A stretch of DNA of 64,000 bases from Nonomuraea jiangxiensis (GTDB taxonomy: Bacteria; Actinomycetota; Actinomycetes; Streptosporangiales; Streptosporangiaceae), in NCBI RefSeq assembly GCF_900099965.1, contig NZ_FNDJ01000008.1:124001-188000 (forward strand). Reading direction: 5' to 3'. Both the position numbers and the translations under genes were made by a program. The number at the start of each line of letters is the position of its first letter. Position 1 is the stretch's first letter. This document shows, in pieces, positions 34,413 to 42,311 of this stretch. The notes below the pieces were generated by a model. It was not told the DNA's origin. It searched no databases and saw only the letters and a program-made list of their open reading frames with translations.

Positions 34413-37247
34413 TCAGATGAGGCGGCGGCACCTGCGGCGGCGGGCCTCGTCGGCGGCGGCCAACTCGGCGGGATCGAGGGAGTCGAACACCCGCAGCCAC
34501 TCCGCCAGCACCGTGCTGATGTGGTGGCCGAGGCCCTGGTAGATCCGGTGCGCGGCCGACCAGTGCTCCCGGGCGGCGGCTCGATCCTCGGCGGCCAGGG
34601 CCGAGGCGAGGCAGTCCAGGGCGGCGGCCCGGCGCATGGGGTCGCCGATCGCCTCCGCGAGCCGCAACTGCCTGTCGGCGTGCCGACGAGCGATGACCTG
34701 GTCGCCGCGGCGCAGTGCGATCTCGGCCAGGTTGTGATGGCAGTAGGCGGCCTGCTGCACGTCGTCGATCTCGGCGGCGAACGCGAGGGCACGATCGAGC
34801 GCGTCGGTCGCCTCCGGATACCTCTCCATGTCGATGAGCGCGCATCCGAGGTTGATGTGGGCCGCGACCGCATGCTGCGGCTGCTGCCCGTACTCGGGAA
34901 TGTCCAGGGCGGTCCACAGGTGCCGCACGCCGGCCTCGAGATCGCCCTCGGTGACGCAGAGCCCGCCCAGGTTGGCGTTGGATCTGGCGACCGAGCGCCG
35001 GTCGCCGGCGGCCGAGGCCAGCTCGATGGCACGCGCGTAGTGCGTACGGGCGGCGGCGTACCTGCCCATCTGCTTGTGGACCATCCCGAGGGCGTTCTCC
35101 ATGTGCGCCACGGCCACCGGGTCGGCGCTCCGCCCGGCGGCGAGCCGCCCCGCTCGCAGCGCGGACAGCCACTCCGGCCACCGGCGGCGGATGACGAAGT
35201 AGGCGAGCAGGTCGGCCGTCAGCTGCCATGCCGTCCGGTACCACCCGCGCTCGGCGGCCATGGCGATGGCTCCCACGAGGTTCTCGCGCTCCTGGTCGTG
35301 CCACTCCAGGGCGGAGGCCCTGTCGGCAAAGCGCAGCGGCTGCCGGGGGAGGTAGGTCAACGCGCGGTCGCCTTCCAGCCGGCGGGGCTGGAGCAGCGGG
35401 TACGCCTCGAACGCGGTCTCCGCGTAGAAGTCCACCAGGCGCCGCGCCGCCTCCTCCCGTCCGGACTCCGGCTCGTCATTCGCGCATGCGCCGGCGGCAT
35501 ACCGGCGGAGCAGGTCGTGCATGGTGTACCGGCCGGGCGCGTGTTCGGAGACCAGATGACCGATGCACAGCTCTTCGAGGGGACGGCGTACCCCGGACGG
35601 GGTGACGCCGAGCAGGGCGGCCGCCGTGACGGGCGGGAAGTCCGGCCCCGGCACCAGGCTCAGCAGCCGGAACAGACGCCGCGAGGCCGGGGCGAGCGCC
35701 TGGTAGGAGAGCCGGAAGGCGCCGCTGACCGCGCCTCCCATGTCCCCGTGCTCGTCGAGTACGGACAGTGCGTCGTCGGCGGCGAGCTCCCGGGCGTAAT
35801 CAGCGAAGGTGAGCCCCTGCCGGCCCGCCATCTGCGCCGCCGCCAGCCGCAGCGCCAGCGGCAGGCAGGCGCACCGCAGAGCCACCTGCCGGACCGACTC
35901 CTCGTCGTCGGTCGCGTCCGTCCGCGTGCCACGAAGCAGGCCGACCGCCTCTTCCTCGGTGAGCGGGTCGAGGTGCAGGGAGCCGGCGCCCTCAACGGCC
36001 ACCAGCCTGCGCAGCCGGTTGCGGCTGGTCACCAGGACGGCGCTGCCCGCCGAGCCGGGCAGCAGCGGCCGTACCTGCTCGGCATCGGCCGCATTGTCGA
36101 GGACGACCAGTACGCTCCGCCGCGCCAGCACCGACCGGAACAGAGCGGCGGCCTCGTCCACGTCATCGGGCACGGTCCCCTGCTCCACCCCCAGCGAGGA
36201 CAGAAAGCGGCGCAGCACCTCGCCGGGCCGCAGCGGTGGCCGATCCGGGTCGAACCCGCGCAGGTTCACGTACAGCTGACCGCCGGGGAACCGCTCGCGG
36301 TGGCGGTGGGCCCAGCGCACCGCGAGGGCGGTCTTACCCACCCCCGCGGTACCCACGATCAGCACCACCGCTGCCCTGTCGCGCACGTCGGCCAGCACGT
36401 CCAGCTCCGCGAGCTCGCGCTCCCGGCCGGTGAAGCCTCCCGTGTCGAAGGGAAGCTGGGCCGGTGCGACGGCGCCCGCACGCACGGGGGGCTCCGGCTC
36501 CGGGTCCAGCGCGGGGTCGGCGTTGAGTACGGCCTTTTCCAGCAGCCAGAACTGTGCGCTCGGGTCGAGCCCCTGCTCCTCGACGAGCCGGGCGCGTAGC
36601 CGTCTGGCCGTGCGCAGCGCCTCGGCTTGCAGGCCCGCGCGATACTGGGCGAGCATCAGCTTGCGGGCCAGGCGCTCGCGCGCGGGGTGGGCCTCGAACA
36701 GCCGGGTCAGCTCGGGGATCAGGGAGTCGTGACGGCCCAGCGCGAGCTCGGCGTCGGCCAGCAGTTCCTGCGCGCGAAGCCACTGCTCGTGCAGCCCCTG
36801 CCGGGCCGGGCGGGCGTACGACGCCGTGATGTCGGCCAGCGCCTCGCCCCGCCACAACCGCAGCGCCGCGCGCAGCCCGCGAGCCGATTCCTCCAGGTCG
36901 TGCTTTTCCAGGTCATGAGCCGCCTTGACCTGACGATTGAACACGTCCAGATCAAGGTCACCGTCAGCCAGGACGAACTGGTATCCGCCTGGTTGGGTGA
37001 CGATGACTTTCTCCAGGCCCTGCTGCCGCAGGGCGCGGCGTAACTCGGATACGGCCACGTGGATCTGGGCTCGCGCGGAGCCCGGCTCGGCGCCACCCCA
37101 GATCGCCTCGATCAGCCGGTCGCGTGCCACCACCTTGTCGGCGTGCAGCAGGAGGTAGGCCAGCAGGGCGCGGTGCCTGGGACGCCCGATCGCGGTGGGG
37201 CCTCCCGGACCCATCACCTCGACCGGCCCGAGGATGCCGAACCGCAA
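34413..37247 (-). CDS. AfsR/SARP-type regulator, second copy
   Basis: 944 residues from TTG 37247 behind GGGGAGG. Same domain order: winged helix (MRFGILGPVEVMGPGGPTAIG, RAQIHVAVSELRRALR), BTAD domain, NB-ARC with Walker A GTAGVGKTA near residue 300, LPLAL near 480, and TPR-like repeats from about 650 (ALGMVHKQMGRYAAARTHY). It is divergent from the eight-cysteine peptide gene with 145 bases between the start codons, so it is the prime candidate for the local activator. Sequence similarity to the first copy is moderate, so they are paralogues and not a recent duplication. Confidence 0.9.
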   Translation of the reverse strand: MRFGILGPVEVMGPGGPTAIGRPRHRALLAYLLLHADKVVARDRLIEAIWGGAEPGSARAQIHVAVSELRRALRQQGLEKVIVTQPGGYQFVLADGDLDLDVFNRQVKAAHDLEKHDLEESARGLRAALRLWRGEALADITASYARPARQGLHEQWLRAQELLADAELALGRHDSLIPELTRLFEAHPARERLARKLMLAQYRAGLQAEALRTARRLRARLVEEQGLDPSAQFWLLEKAVLNADPALDPEPEPPVRAGAVAPAQLPFDTGGFTGRERELAELDVLADVRDRAAVVLIVGTAGVGKTALAVRWAHRHRERFPGGQLYVNLRGFDPDRPPLRPGEVLRRFLSSLGVEQGTVPDDVDEAAALFRSVLARRSVLVVLDNAADAEQVRPLLPGSAGSAVLVTSRNRLRRLVAVEGAGSLHLDPLTEEEAVGLLRGTRTDATDDEESVRQVALRCACLPLALRLAAAQMAGRQGLTFADYARELAADDALSVLDEHGDMGGAVSGAFRLSYQALAPASRRLFRLLSLVPGPDFPPVTAAALLGVTPSGVRRPLEELCIGHLVSEHAPGRYTMHDLLRRYAAGACANDEPESGREEAARRLVDFYAETAFEAYPLLQPRRLEGDRALTYLPRQPLRFADRASALEWHDQERENLVGAIAMAAERGWYRTAWQLTADLLAYFVIRRRWPEWLSALRAGRLAAGRSADPVAVAHMENALGMVHKQMGRYAAARTHYARAIELASAAGDRRSVARSNANLGGLCVTEGDLEAGVRHLWTALDIPEYGQQPQHAVAAHINLGCALIDMERYPEATDALDRALAFAAEIDDVQQAAYCHHNLAEIALRRGDQVIARRHADRQLRLAEAIGDPMRRAAALDCLASALAAEDRAAAREHWSAAHRIYQGLGHHISTVLAEWLRVFDSLDPAELAAADEARRRRCRRLI

Positions 37248-37329
37248 TCAACCTCCCCGGTCGTCAGGTGTGACGCAGTGCACGCTCAGCGAGCCGCGAA
37301 GGATAGTCATAGCACACGACAAGCCAATG

Positions 37330-37335
37330 TATAAA
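37330..37335 (+). promoter_or_regulatory. Putative -10 box upstream of the Cys-rich peptide gene
   Basis: TATAAA lies 57 bases upstream of the peptide ATG within the shared 145-base regulatory gap. There is no recognisable -35 hexamer at the right distance, which is what a SARP-activated promoter usually looks like. I looked for heptamer direct repeats of SARP type and found none that I would defend. Confidence 0.4.
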
Positions 37336-37392
37336 CGGGCATTTCTAAGCTTCTTCCAGATCAACGCACGCCTCGATTTCCTGGAGGAACTC

Positions 37393-37593
37393 ATGACCCG
37401 GCTCGTCAACAAGCTCGCCGATCGGCTGGTCGGCATGGTGGCACCCAAGGCACACGCGTCCGCGGCGGCCGCGCTGATCTGCTCAGAGGTCTTCTGCTAC
37501 TGCCAAGGGGCCAGGTACTTCGCCAAGCAGTGCTGCTACCAGAACGGCAAGTACGAGTGCTACGTCTGCAGGTTCGTCGGTAACGGCTGCTGA
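37393..37593 (+). CDS. Precursor of a small disulfide-rich peptide (eight Cys, MauA-like context)
   Basis: 66 residues from ATG 37393, five bases after GGAGGA; longer in-frame starts lack such a site. Residues 1-24 form a basic amphipathic leader (MTRLVNKLADRLVGMVAPKA) ending AHASA, a possible signal-peptidase-type A-x-A cleavage site, but without a long hydrophobic core. Residues 25-66 carry eight cysteines in the order ICSEVFCYC, KQCCYQ, YECYVC, GNGC, enough for four disulfides. There is no tryptophan. The following genes encode a thioredoxin-like MauD homologue, an ABC exporter, an S26 peptidase and a MauE-like protein. MauA, the small subunit of methylamine dehydrogenase, is likewise disulfide-rich and needs MauD and MauE; this peptide is shorter and has no partner large subunit. 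I infer an exported disulfide-rich peptide of unknown activity. Confidence 0.7.
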   Translation: MTRLVNKLADRLVGMVAPKAHASAAAALICSEVFCYCQGARYFAKQCCYQNGKYECYVCRFVGNGC

Positions 37594-37687
37594 GAGAACC
37601 ACATGCGCCGGGCCGGTCGCCAGCGATCCGGGGGGCGACCGGCCCGTACGAGCCATCCCCCTTCGTCCTCCACCGGAAGGAGCCCCG

Positions 37688-38260
37688 ATGCACTATCTCA
37701 CCGTGGCCACCGCCCTGGTAGCGGTGCTGGCCATCGCCAACCTGCTGCTCGCGCTGGGCATAATCCGCCGGCTTCGCGAGCACACCGCCGAGCTCGCGGA
37801 ACTGCGCGGCGGCAGCGGTTTCCCCGGCGGCGCAGGCGACATCGCGCTCGCCGCCGGAGCGCCGGCCGGCGCCTTCACCGCCGAGAGCGTCGACGGCCGC
37901 CCGGTCACGCTGGACACGCTCGGCGATCACCCCCTCATCGGCTTCTTCTCTCCGAGCTGCAGCCCGTGCAAGGAGCGCCTTCCCGCGTTCATCGAGTACG
38001 CGGCCAGCAGGCCCGCCGGCCCTGACGCCATCCTCGCCGTGGTGACCGGCACGCCCGAAACGGCAGCCGACCTGGTCGAACAGCTCCTGCCGGTGGCCAC
38101 CGTCGTGGTCGAGCCCGATCAGGGCCCCGTGCAGCAGGCGTTCCAGGTCACCGGTTTCCCGGTGTTCATGCTCGTCGAGGACGGCGTGGTTCGGGCCTCG
38201 GACTACGAGTTGACGTCCATCTCCGCCCGCGACGCCGTGGTCCTCCCGGCCGCCGGCTGA
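37688..38260 (+). CDS. Membrane-anchored TlpA/MauD-like thioredoxin-fold protein
   Basis: 190 residues from ATG 37688 after GGAAGGAG. One N-terminal transmembrane helix (about residues 5-26) followed by a linker and a thioredoxin fold (about 52-190) with the redox motif CSPC at 91-94 (FFSPSCSPCKERLP) and cis-Pro region VTGFPVFML. This is the layout of MauD, which introduces or rearranges disulfides in MauA outside the membrane. Here the likely substrate is the eight-cysteine peptide encoded 94 bases upstream. Confidence 0.82.
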   Translation: MHYLTVATALVAVLAIANLLLALGIIRRLREHTAELAELRGGSGFPGGAGDIALAAGAPAGAFTAESVDGRPVTLDTLGDHPLIGFFSPSCSPCKERLPAFIEYAASRPAGPDAILAVVTGTPETAADLVEQLLPVATVVVEPDQGPVQQAFQVTGFPVFMLVEDGVVRASDYELTSISARDAVVLPAAG

Positions 38261-38271
38261 TCCGCTCGCCC

Positions 38272-40092
38272 ATGAAGTTCCGCTCAGCCGCTCGCGCGCT
38301 GGAGCTCGCCCGGCGTGCCGCACCCGGCCATGTCGCCGGATACCTGGCACTCGCGGCTCTCGGCGGGATCGCGCCCCTGGCCATCGCCTGGCTCACGAAG
38401 GCCGTCATCGATCACCTTGCCGCCGGGGTGATGCGGTGGGCGGACGTCCTCGGGCTCACCGTCGCCCTGGGCGTCGCCGGGGTCGTCACCGCGCTGGTCC
38501 CGCACGCCGCCCGTTACCTGCGAGCGGAGACCGAGCGCTTGGTGACCATGGAGTCGACGGCGCGCCTGTACGCCGCGGTCGACCGTTTCGCCGGGTTGCG
38601 CCGCTTCGAGGACCCGGAGTTTCTCGACCACGTGCAGATCGCACGGTCCGCCGGTGTCACCAGTCCTGGAGCGGTGGTCGACGCGGGGATCGGGGTCGTC
38701 AGGGCGTTGCTCCTGGTGTCAGGCTTCGCGGGCACCCTGCTGCTCCTCGGTCCCTGGATCGCCGTGGCGGTGCTGCTGAGCGCGGTGCCGGCGGTCCTGG
38801 CCGAGCTGGCCTTGAGCCGGCGCCGGGCCGAGATGGTGGCGCGGGTCGGTCAGGCGGAGCGGCGGGGGCTCTTCTACGCGGGTCTCCTCACGGACCCGGA
38901 CGCGGCCAAGGAGGTGCGGCTCTTCGGCGTGGGACCGTACCTGTGGCGCCGCATGGCAGAGGAGATCAGCACCATCAACCGGGCGCACCGCCGCATCGAC
39001 CGGCGTGAGGTGGCCGTTCAGGGTGCGCTCGCCGCGTTCGGCGCGGTCGTGGCCGGCGCGCTGCTGCTGTGGACGGTGCGCTCGGCGGTGAGCGGAGCGC
39101 TGACCGTCGGAGACGTCGCTCTCGTGGTGGCCGCCGTCGGCGCGGTTCAGGCGGCTCTCGCCGGCCTGGTCAACGAGATCGTCGTGGCGCACCAGGCGCT
39201 GCTCCTGTTCGGGCACTACCTGCTGGTGGTCGACGCGGCACCCGACCTGCCCGTTCGGGCCGAGCCGCGGCCGGCGCCGCCTTTGCGGCAGGGCATCGAG
39301 TTGCGCGACGTCTGGTTCCGGTACGCCGACGACCAGCCGTGGGTGCTTCGCGGAGTGAACCTGGTGCTTGCGGCCGGGGCCTCCACAGCCGTCGTGGGGC
39401 TCAACGGCGCCGGCAAGTCCACGCTGGTGAAGCTGCTGTGCCGGCTCTACGACCCGGTCCGGGGCGCCGTGCTCTGGGACGGTGTCGATCTGCGCGACCT
39501 TGATCCGGCGGATCTGCGGACCCGGATCCGCGCCGTCTTCCAGGACGCGACGGCATTCGACCTGACGGCGCGGGAGAACGTCGCCATGGGCGACCTCACC
39601 GCGCTGCACGACCAGAGCCGGATAGAGGGGGCCGCGCGGCGCGCCGGCGTCCACGACGTTCTGGCGGCGCTGCCCCAGGGATACGAGACGCTGCTGACCC
39701 GGCTCTTCTTCTCCGAGGCCGACCGTGAGGATCCCAGCACCGGGGTCGTTCTGTCCGGCGGGCAGTGGCAACGGCTGGCGATCGCCCGCGGCCTCGTCCT
39801 CGACCGCCCCGACCTGCTCATTCTCGACGAGCCCAGCTCCGCGCTGGACGCCGAGGCGGAGAGCGAGGTGCATGCCCGGCTGCGCGCGCACCGCCAGGGA
39901 TTGACGAGCCTGCTGATCTCCCACCGAATGGGCGTGGTCCGTGAGGCGGACCACATCGTCGTGCTCTCGGACGGGCGGATCGCCGAGGAGGGAACCCATG
40001 ACGACCTGATCGCGCTCGACGGGGCGTACGCCCGGCTGTTCTCGGTCCAGGCGGCCGGCTATCGCTCGTCCGCCCCGGAGGCCATGGCGTGA
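38272..40092 (+). CDS. ABC exporter, fused permease and ATPase
   Basis: 606 residues. The N-terminal half (about 1-320) has about six transmembrane helices; the C-terminal ATPase has Walker A GLNGAGKST near residue 378, the signature LSGGQ near 493 and Walker B LLILDEPSSALD near 514, with the switch His in LLISHRMG. There is no N-terminal C39 peptidase domain, so any leader must be removed elsewhere, most simply by the coupled S26 peptidase. Eleven bases separate it from the thioredoxin-like gene, and its end overlaps the signal peptidase gene by four bases. Probably exports the small Cys-rich peptide as a homodimer. Confidence 0.88.
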   Translation: MKFRSAARALELARRAAPGHVAGYLALAALGGIAPLAIAWLTKAVIDHLAAGVMRWADVLGLTVALGVAGVVTALVPHAARYLRAETERLVTMESTARLYAAVDRFAGLRRFEDPEFLDHVQIARSAGVTSPGAVVDAGIGVVRALLLVSGFAGTLLLLGPWIAVAVLLSAVPAVLAELALSRRRAEMVARVGQAERRGLFYAGLLTDPDAAKEVRLFGVGPYLWRRMAEEISTINRAHRRIDRREVAVQGALAAFGAVVAGALLLWTVRSAVSGALTVGDVALVVAAVGAVQAALAGLVNEIVVAHQALLLFGHYLLVVDAAPDLPVRAEPRPAPPLRQGIELRDVWFRYADDQPWVLRGVNLVLAAGASTAVVGLNGAGKSTLVKLLCRLYDPVRGAVLWDGVDLRDLDPADLRTRIRAVFQDATAFDLTARENVAMGDLTALHDQSRIEGAARRAGVHDVLAALPQGYETLLTRLFFSEADREDPSTGVVLSGGQWQRLAIARGLVLDRPDLLILDEPSSALDAEAESEVHARLRAHRQGLTSLLISHRMGVVREADHIVVLSDGRIAEEGTHDDLIALDGAYARLFSVQAAGYRSSAPEAMA

Positions 40093-40562
40093 CCATGCTC
40101 CTCATCGGCATCGGTGCGGTGCTGCTGGTGGCCGCCGTGCTCGGGATACGGCGCCGGATGGTCATCGTGTCGGTCAGCGGGCCCAGCATGATACCCACGC
40201 TTCACCCGGGCGACCGGCTGCTGGTGCGGCGGGTGCCGCTCGCAGGCGTACGCCTGGGTGACGTGGTCGTGGTGCGGGAGTCGGGCCCCTGCCGGCCGGG
40301 CGACCCGACCGGTGCCCGCGGCATTCCATGGATCGTCAAGCGGGTGGTCGCCCTGCCCGGCGATCCCGAGCCCGACTTCCTTCCCCGGTGGGCCCGGGGC
40401 ACCGGCGTGGTCGCGTCCGGGATGCTGCTGGTGCTCGGGGACAATCATGCCGTCAGCAGGGACTCACGGCATTTCGGCGCCGTCCCGGCCGAGCGCGTGC
40501 TCGGCATCGCGATCCGCCGGCTCGGAGGGGACAAGCTCGCGGTGCGGCCGCCATCTTGGTGA
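40089..40562 (+). CDS. S26-family signal peptidase
   Basis: 157 residues from GTG 40089, overlapping the ABC gene (GTGA). An N-terminal hydrophobic anchor (residues 2-20) is followed by the catalytic Ser33 in SGPSM and Lys84 in WIVKRVVALPGD, then LGDN and SRDSRHFG (box E). All core residues of type I signal peptidases are present. It is shorter than housekeeping LepB and embedded in the peptide operon, so it is probably dedicated to removing the leader of the exported peptide. Confidence 0.88.
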   Translation: MTMLLIGIGAVLLVAAVLGIRRRMVIVSVSGPSMIPTLHPGDRLLVRRVPLAGVRLGDVVVVRESGPCRPGDPTGARGIPWIVKRVVALPGDPEPDFLPRWARGTGVVASGMLLVLGDNHAVSRDSRHFGAVPAERVLGIAIRRLGGDKLAVRPPSW

Positions 40563-40579
40563 GAGTGCTCGGGCCGCCG

Positions 40580-41119
40580 TCAGCGCCGCGCGGCGGTGGG
40601 GCCGAACAACTCCGCGAGATCGTCCAGGCGTACGACGAGCATCACGCACACCAACGCGGCCAGCGCTGTGATCACGACGCCCGGGATCTCGACGGCGTGT
40701 GACATCCCGCCGAACGTCGCCACCAGCGCCATGAGGGCCAGCACGATCAACACCACGTTGCGAACCACATGAAGCTTGCGGACGGGCGCGGCGGACGCGC
40801 CGAAGCAGTGGCAGGGGGCCGCATTGCCGCGCTTCAGGGCACGGACGAGCGCGTAGGCAAAGCCGCCGAGCGTGACGGCCGACAGGGCGAACCCGAAAGG
40901 CACGGTGGCCGGCACGATGACCAGCACCACGATCGCCGCCTCCGCCGCCATCGCGAGCATGCCGAGCCTTCGGGCCGGCTCGGGAGCGACGTCCAGCAAC
41001 GTCGCGGTCGCCGTGAGGAACTCACGGAACGCCTGACGACTGCGCACCTTGCCGGCCAAGGACGTCAGGAATATCCCGACTAACAGCAGGCGACAACCCA
41101 GGATCACGTAATCCATCAT
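40580..41119 (-). CDS. MauE/DoxX-like redox membrane protein
   Basis: 179 residues with four to five transmembrane helices. The conserved region NAAPCHCFGASAAPV (two cysteines, CxCFG) matches MauE-type proteins, which work with MauD in folding the disulfide-rich MauA subunit. The gene is convergent with the signal peptidase gene (17 bases apart) and so is not in the same operon, but it completes the maturation set at the same locus. Start ATG 41119 is followed at once by a second ATG. Confidence 0.82.
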   Translation of the reverse strand: MMDYVILGCRLLLVGIFLTSLAGKVRSRQAFREFLTATATLLDVAPEPARRLGMLAMAAEAAIVVLVIVPATVPFGFALSAVTLGGFAYALVRALKRGNAAPCHCFGASAAPVRKLHVVRNVVLIVLALMALVATFGGMSHAVEIPGVVITALAALVCVMLVVRLDDLAELFGPTAARR

Positions 41120-41185
41120 GCTTCTTCTGTATCACCGCGGCCTGTCGAGGTGGCTGCCGGAAACATTATTTCTCCTCATCGTCCG

Positions 41186-41217
41186 GGTGGCGATCCACCG
41201 ATCGGTGGATCGCCACC
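41186..41217. promoter_or_regulatory. Perfect 32-bp palindrome in a divergent promoter region
   Basis: The half-site GGTGGCGATCCACCGA is followed immediately by its exact reverse complement, with no spacer. It sits 67 bases upstream of the mauE-like gene and 137 bases upstream of the ABC ATPase gene, so a shared operator is likelier than a terminator. It nests a smaller ATCCACCG/CGGTGGAT unit. Confidence 0.65.
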
Positions 41218-41353
41218 ATCCGCTCGGTCGACTCGACGGCCCCACCATTCGGCAGCCAACTCCCGTCCACTGGCCGGTGTTGGCCCAAGTGCTCGTCGTA
41301 GCAGGCTGAACGCAACCAACCGCCTCATGAGCCAAGCCCGAAAGGGACGTCGC

Positions 41354-42280
41354 ATGCCACCGGTGATCGAGGTACGCAACCTCCACAAGCGCTATGACGA
41401 CAAGGTCGCGGTCGACGATGTCTCGCTCACCGTGCAGGAGGGTGAGATCTTCGGAATCCTCGGCCCGAACGGCGCCGGCAAGACCACGACCGTGGAGTGC
41501 ATCGAGGGCCTCCGCACGCCGGACCGGGGCGAGATCACGGTGCTCGGGCTCGACCCCCGCCGGGACCGCGCCGAGATGACCCGGCGGCTCGGCGTCCAGT
41601 TGCAGGCCGGCCAGCTCCCCGACCGGCTGCAGGTCGCCGAGGCCCTGGAACTGTACAGCTCCTTCTATCCCAGGCCGGCCGACTGGCGCGCGCTGATGAA
41701 CGGCCTCGGCCTGGCCGACAAGGCGAAAACCGGTTACGGCAAATTGTCCGGCGGCCAGAAGCAACGGCTGTCGATCGCGCTGGCGCTGGTCGGCAACCCT
41801 CGGGTGGCGATACTCGACGAGCTCACGACGGGCCTTGACCCGCAGGCACGCCGCGACACCTGGGACCTGATCGAGGGTGTGCGCTCCCGCGGCGTGACGA
41901 TCGTGCTGGTCACCCACTTCATGGAGGAGGCCGAGCGGTTGTGCGACCGGCTGGCGCTGATCGACGCGGGCCGCGTCGTCGCGGTGGACACCCCGGCCGG
42001 CCTCACCGAACGGGCCCGCATCGAGCAGCGGATCCAGTTCCGCCCGTCCCGGCCGATGGACGACCGGCTGCTGGCGAGCCTGCCCGACGTCTCCAGCGTC
42101 ACCCGCCGGGGCGAACTGGTCTTCGTCAAGGGCAACGACAACGCGCTCAACGCCGTCACCGCCCTGCTGGCCCGCAACCAGATCGTGGCCGAACGGCTGC
42201 GGGTGGAGCAGACGAGCCTGGAGGACGCGTTCGTCGAGCTCACCGGCAAACGTCTCGACACCGTCTCCGACCCCAACTAG
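41354..42280 (+). CDS. ABC-2 type exporter ATP-binding protein
   Basis: 308 residues from ATG 41354 (AAAGGGA upstream). Walker A GPNGAGKTT near residue 38, signature LSGGQKQR near 134, Walker B VAILDELTTGLD near 154, switch His in LVTHFMEEAERLCDRLALID. The C-terminal 80 residues are the DUF4162-like extension of drug-resistance ATPases. It is followed 31 bases later by its permease gene and then by a two-component system, an arrangement typical of regulated antibiotic-resistance exporters. Probably energises export of a drug or lipid. Confidence 0.9.
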   Translation: MPPVIEVRNLHKRYDDKVAVDDVSLTVQEGEIFGILGPNGAGKTTTVECIEGLRTPDRGEITVLGLDPRRDRAEMTRRLGVQLQAGQLPDRLQVAEALELYSSFYPRPADWRALMNGLGLADKAKTGYGKLSGGQKQRLSIALALVGNPRVAILDELTTGLDPQARRDTWDLIEGVRSRGVTIVLVTHFMEEAERLCDRLALIDAGRVVAVDTPAGLTERARIEQRIQFRPSRPMDDRLLASLPDVSSVTRRGELVFVKGNDNALNAVTALLARNQIVAERLRVEQTSLEDAFVELTGKRLDTVSDPN

Positions 42281-42311
42281 CGCGACCACGAAGACCACAG
42301 AGAGAGGAAAC

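Noticed and set aside
37327..37593. Longer version of the Cys-rich peptide starting at ATG 37327
   Set aside because: No ribosome-binding site; the GGAGGA site five bases before ATG 37393 defines the start.
41186..41217. Palindrome as a transcription terminator
   Set aside because: It lies between two divergent start codons, where no transcript should end; an operator is likelier.
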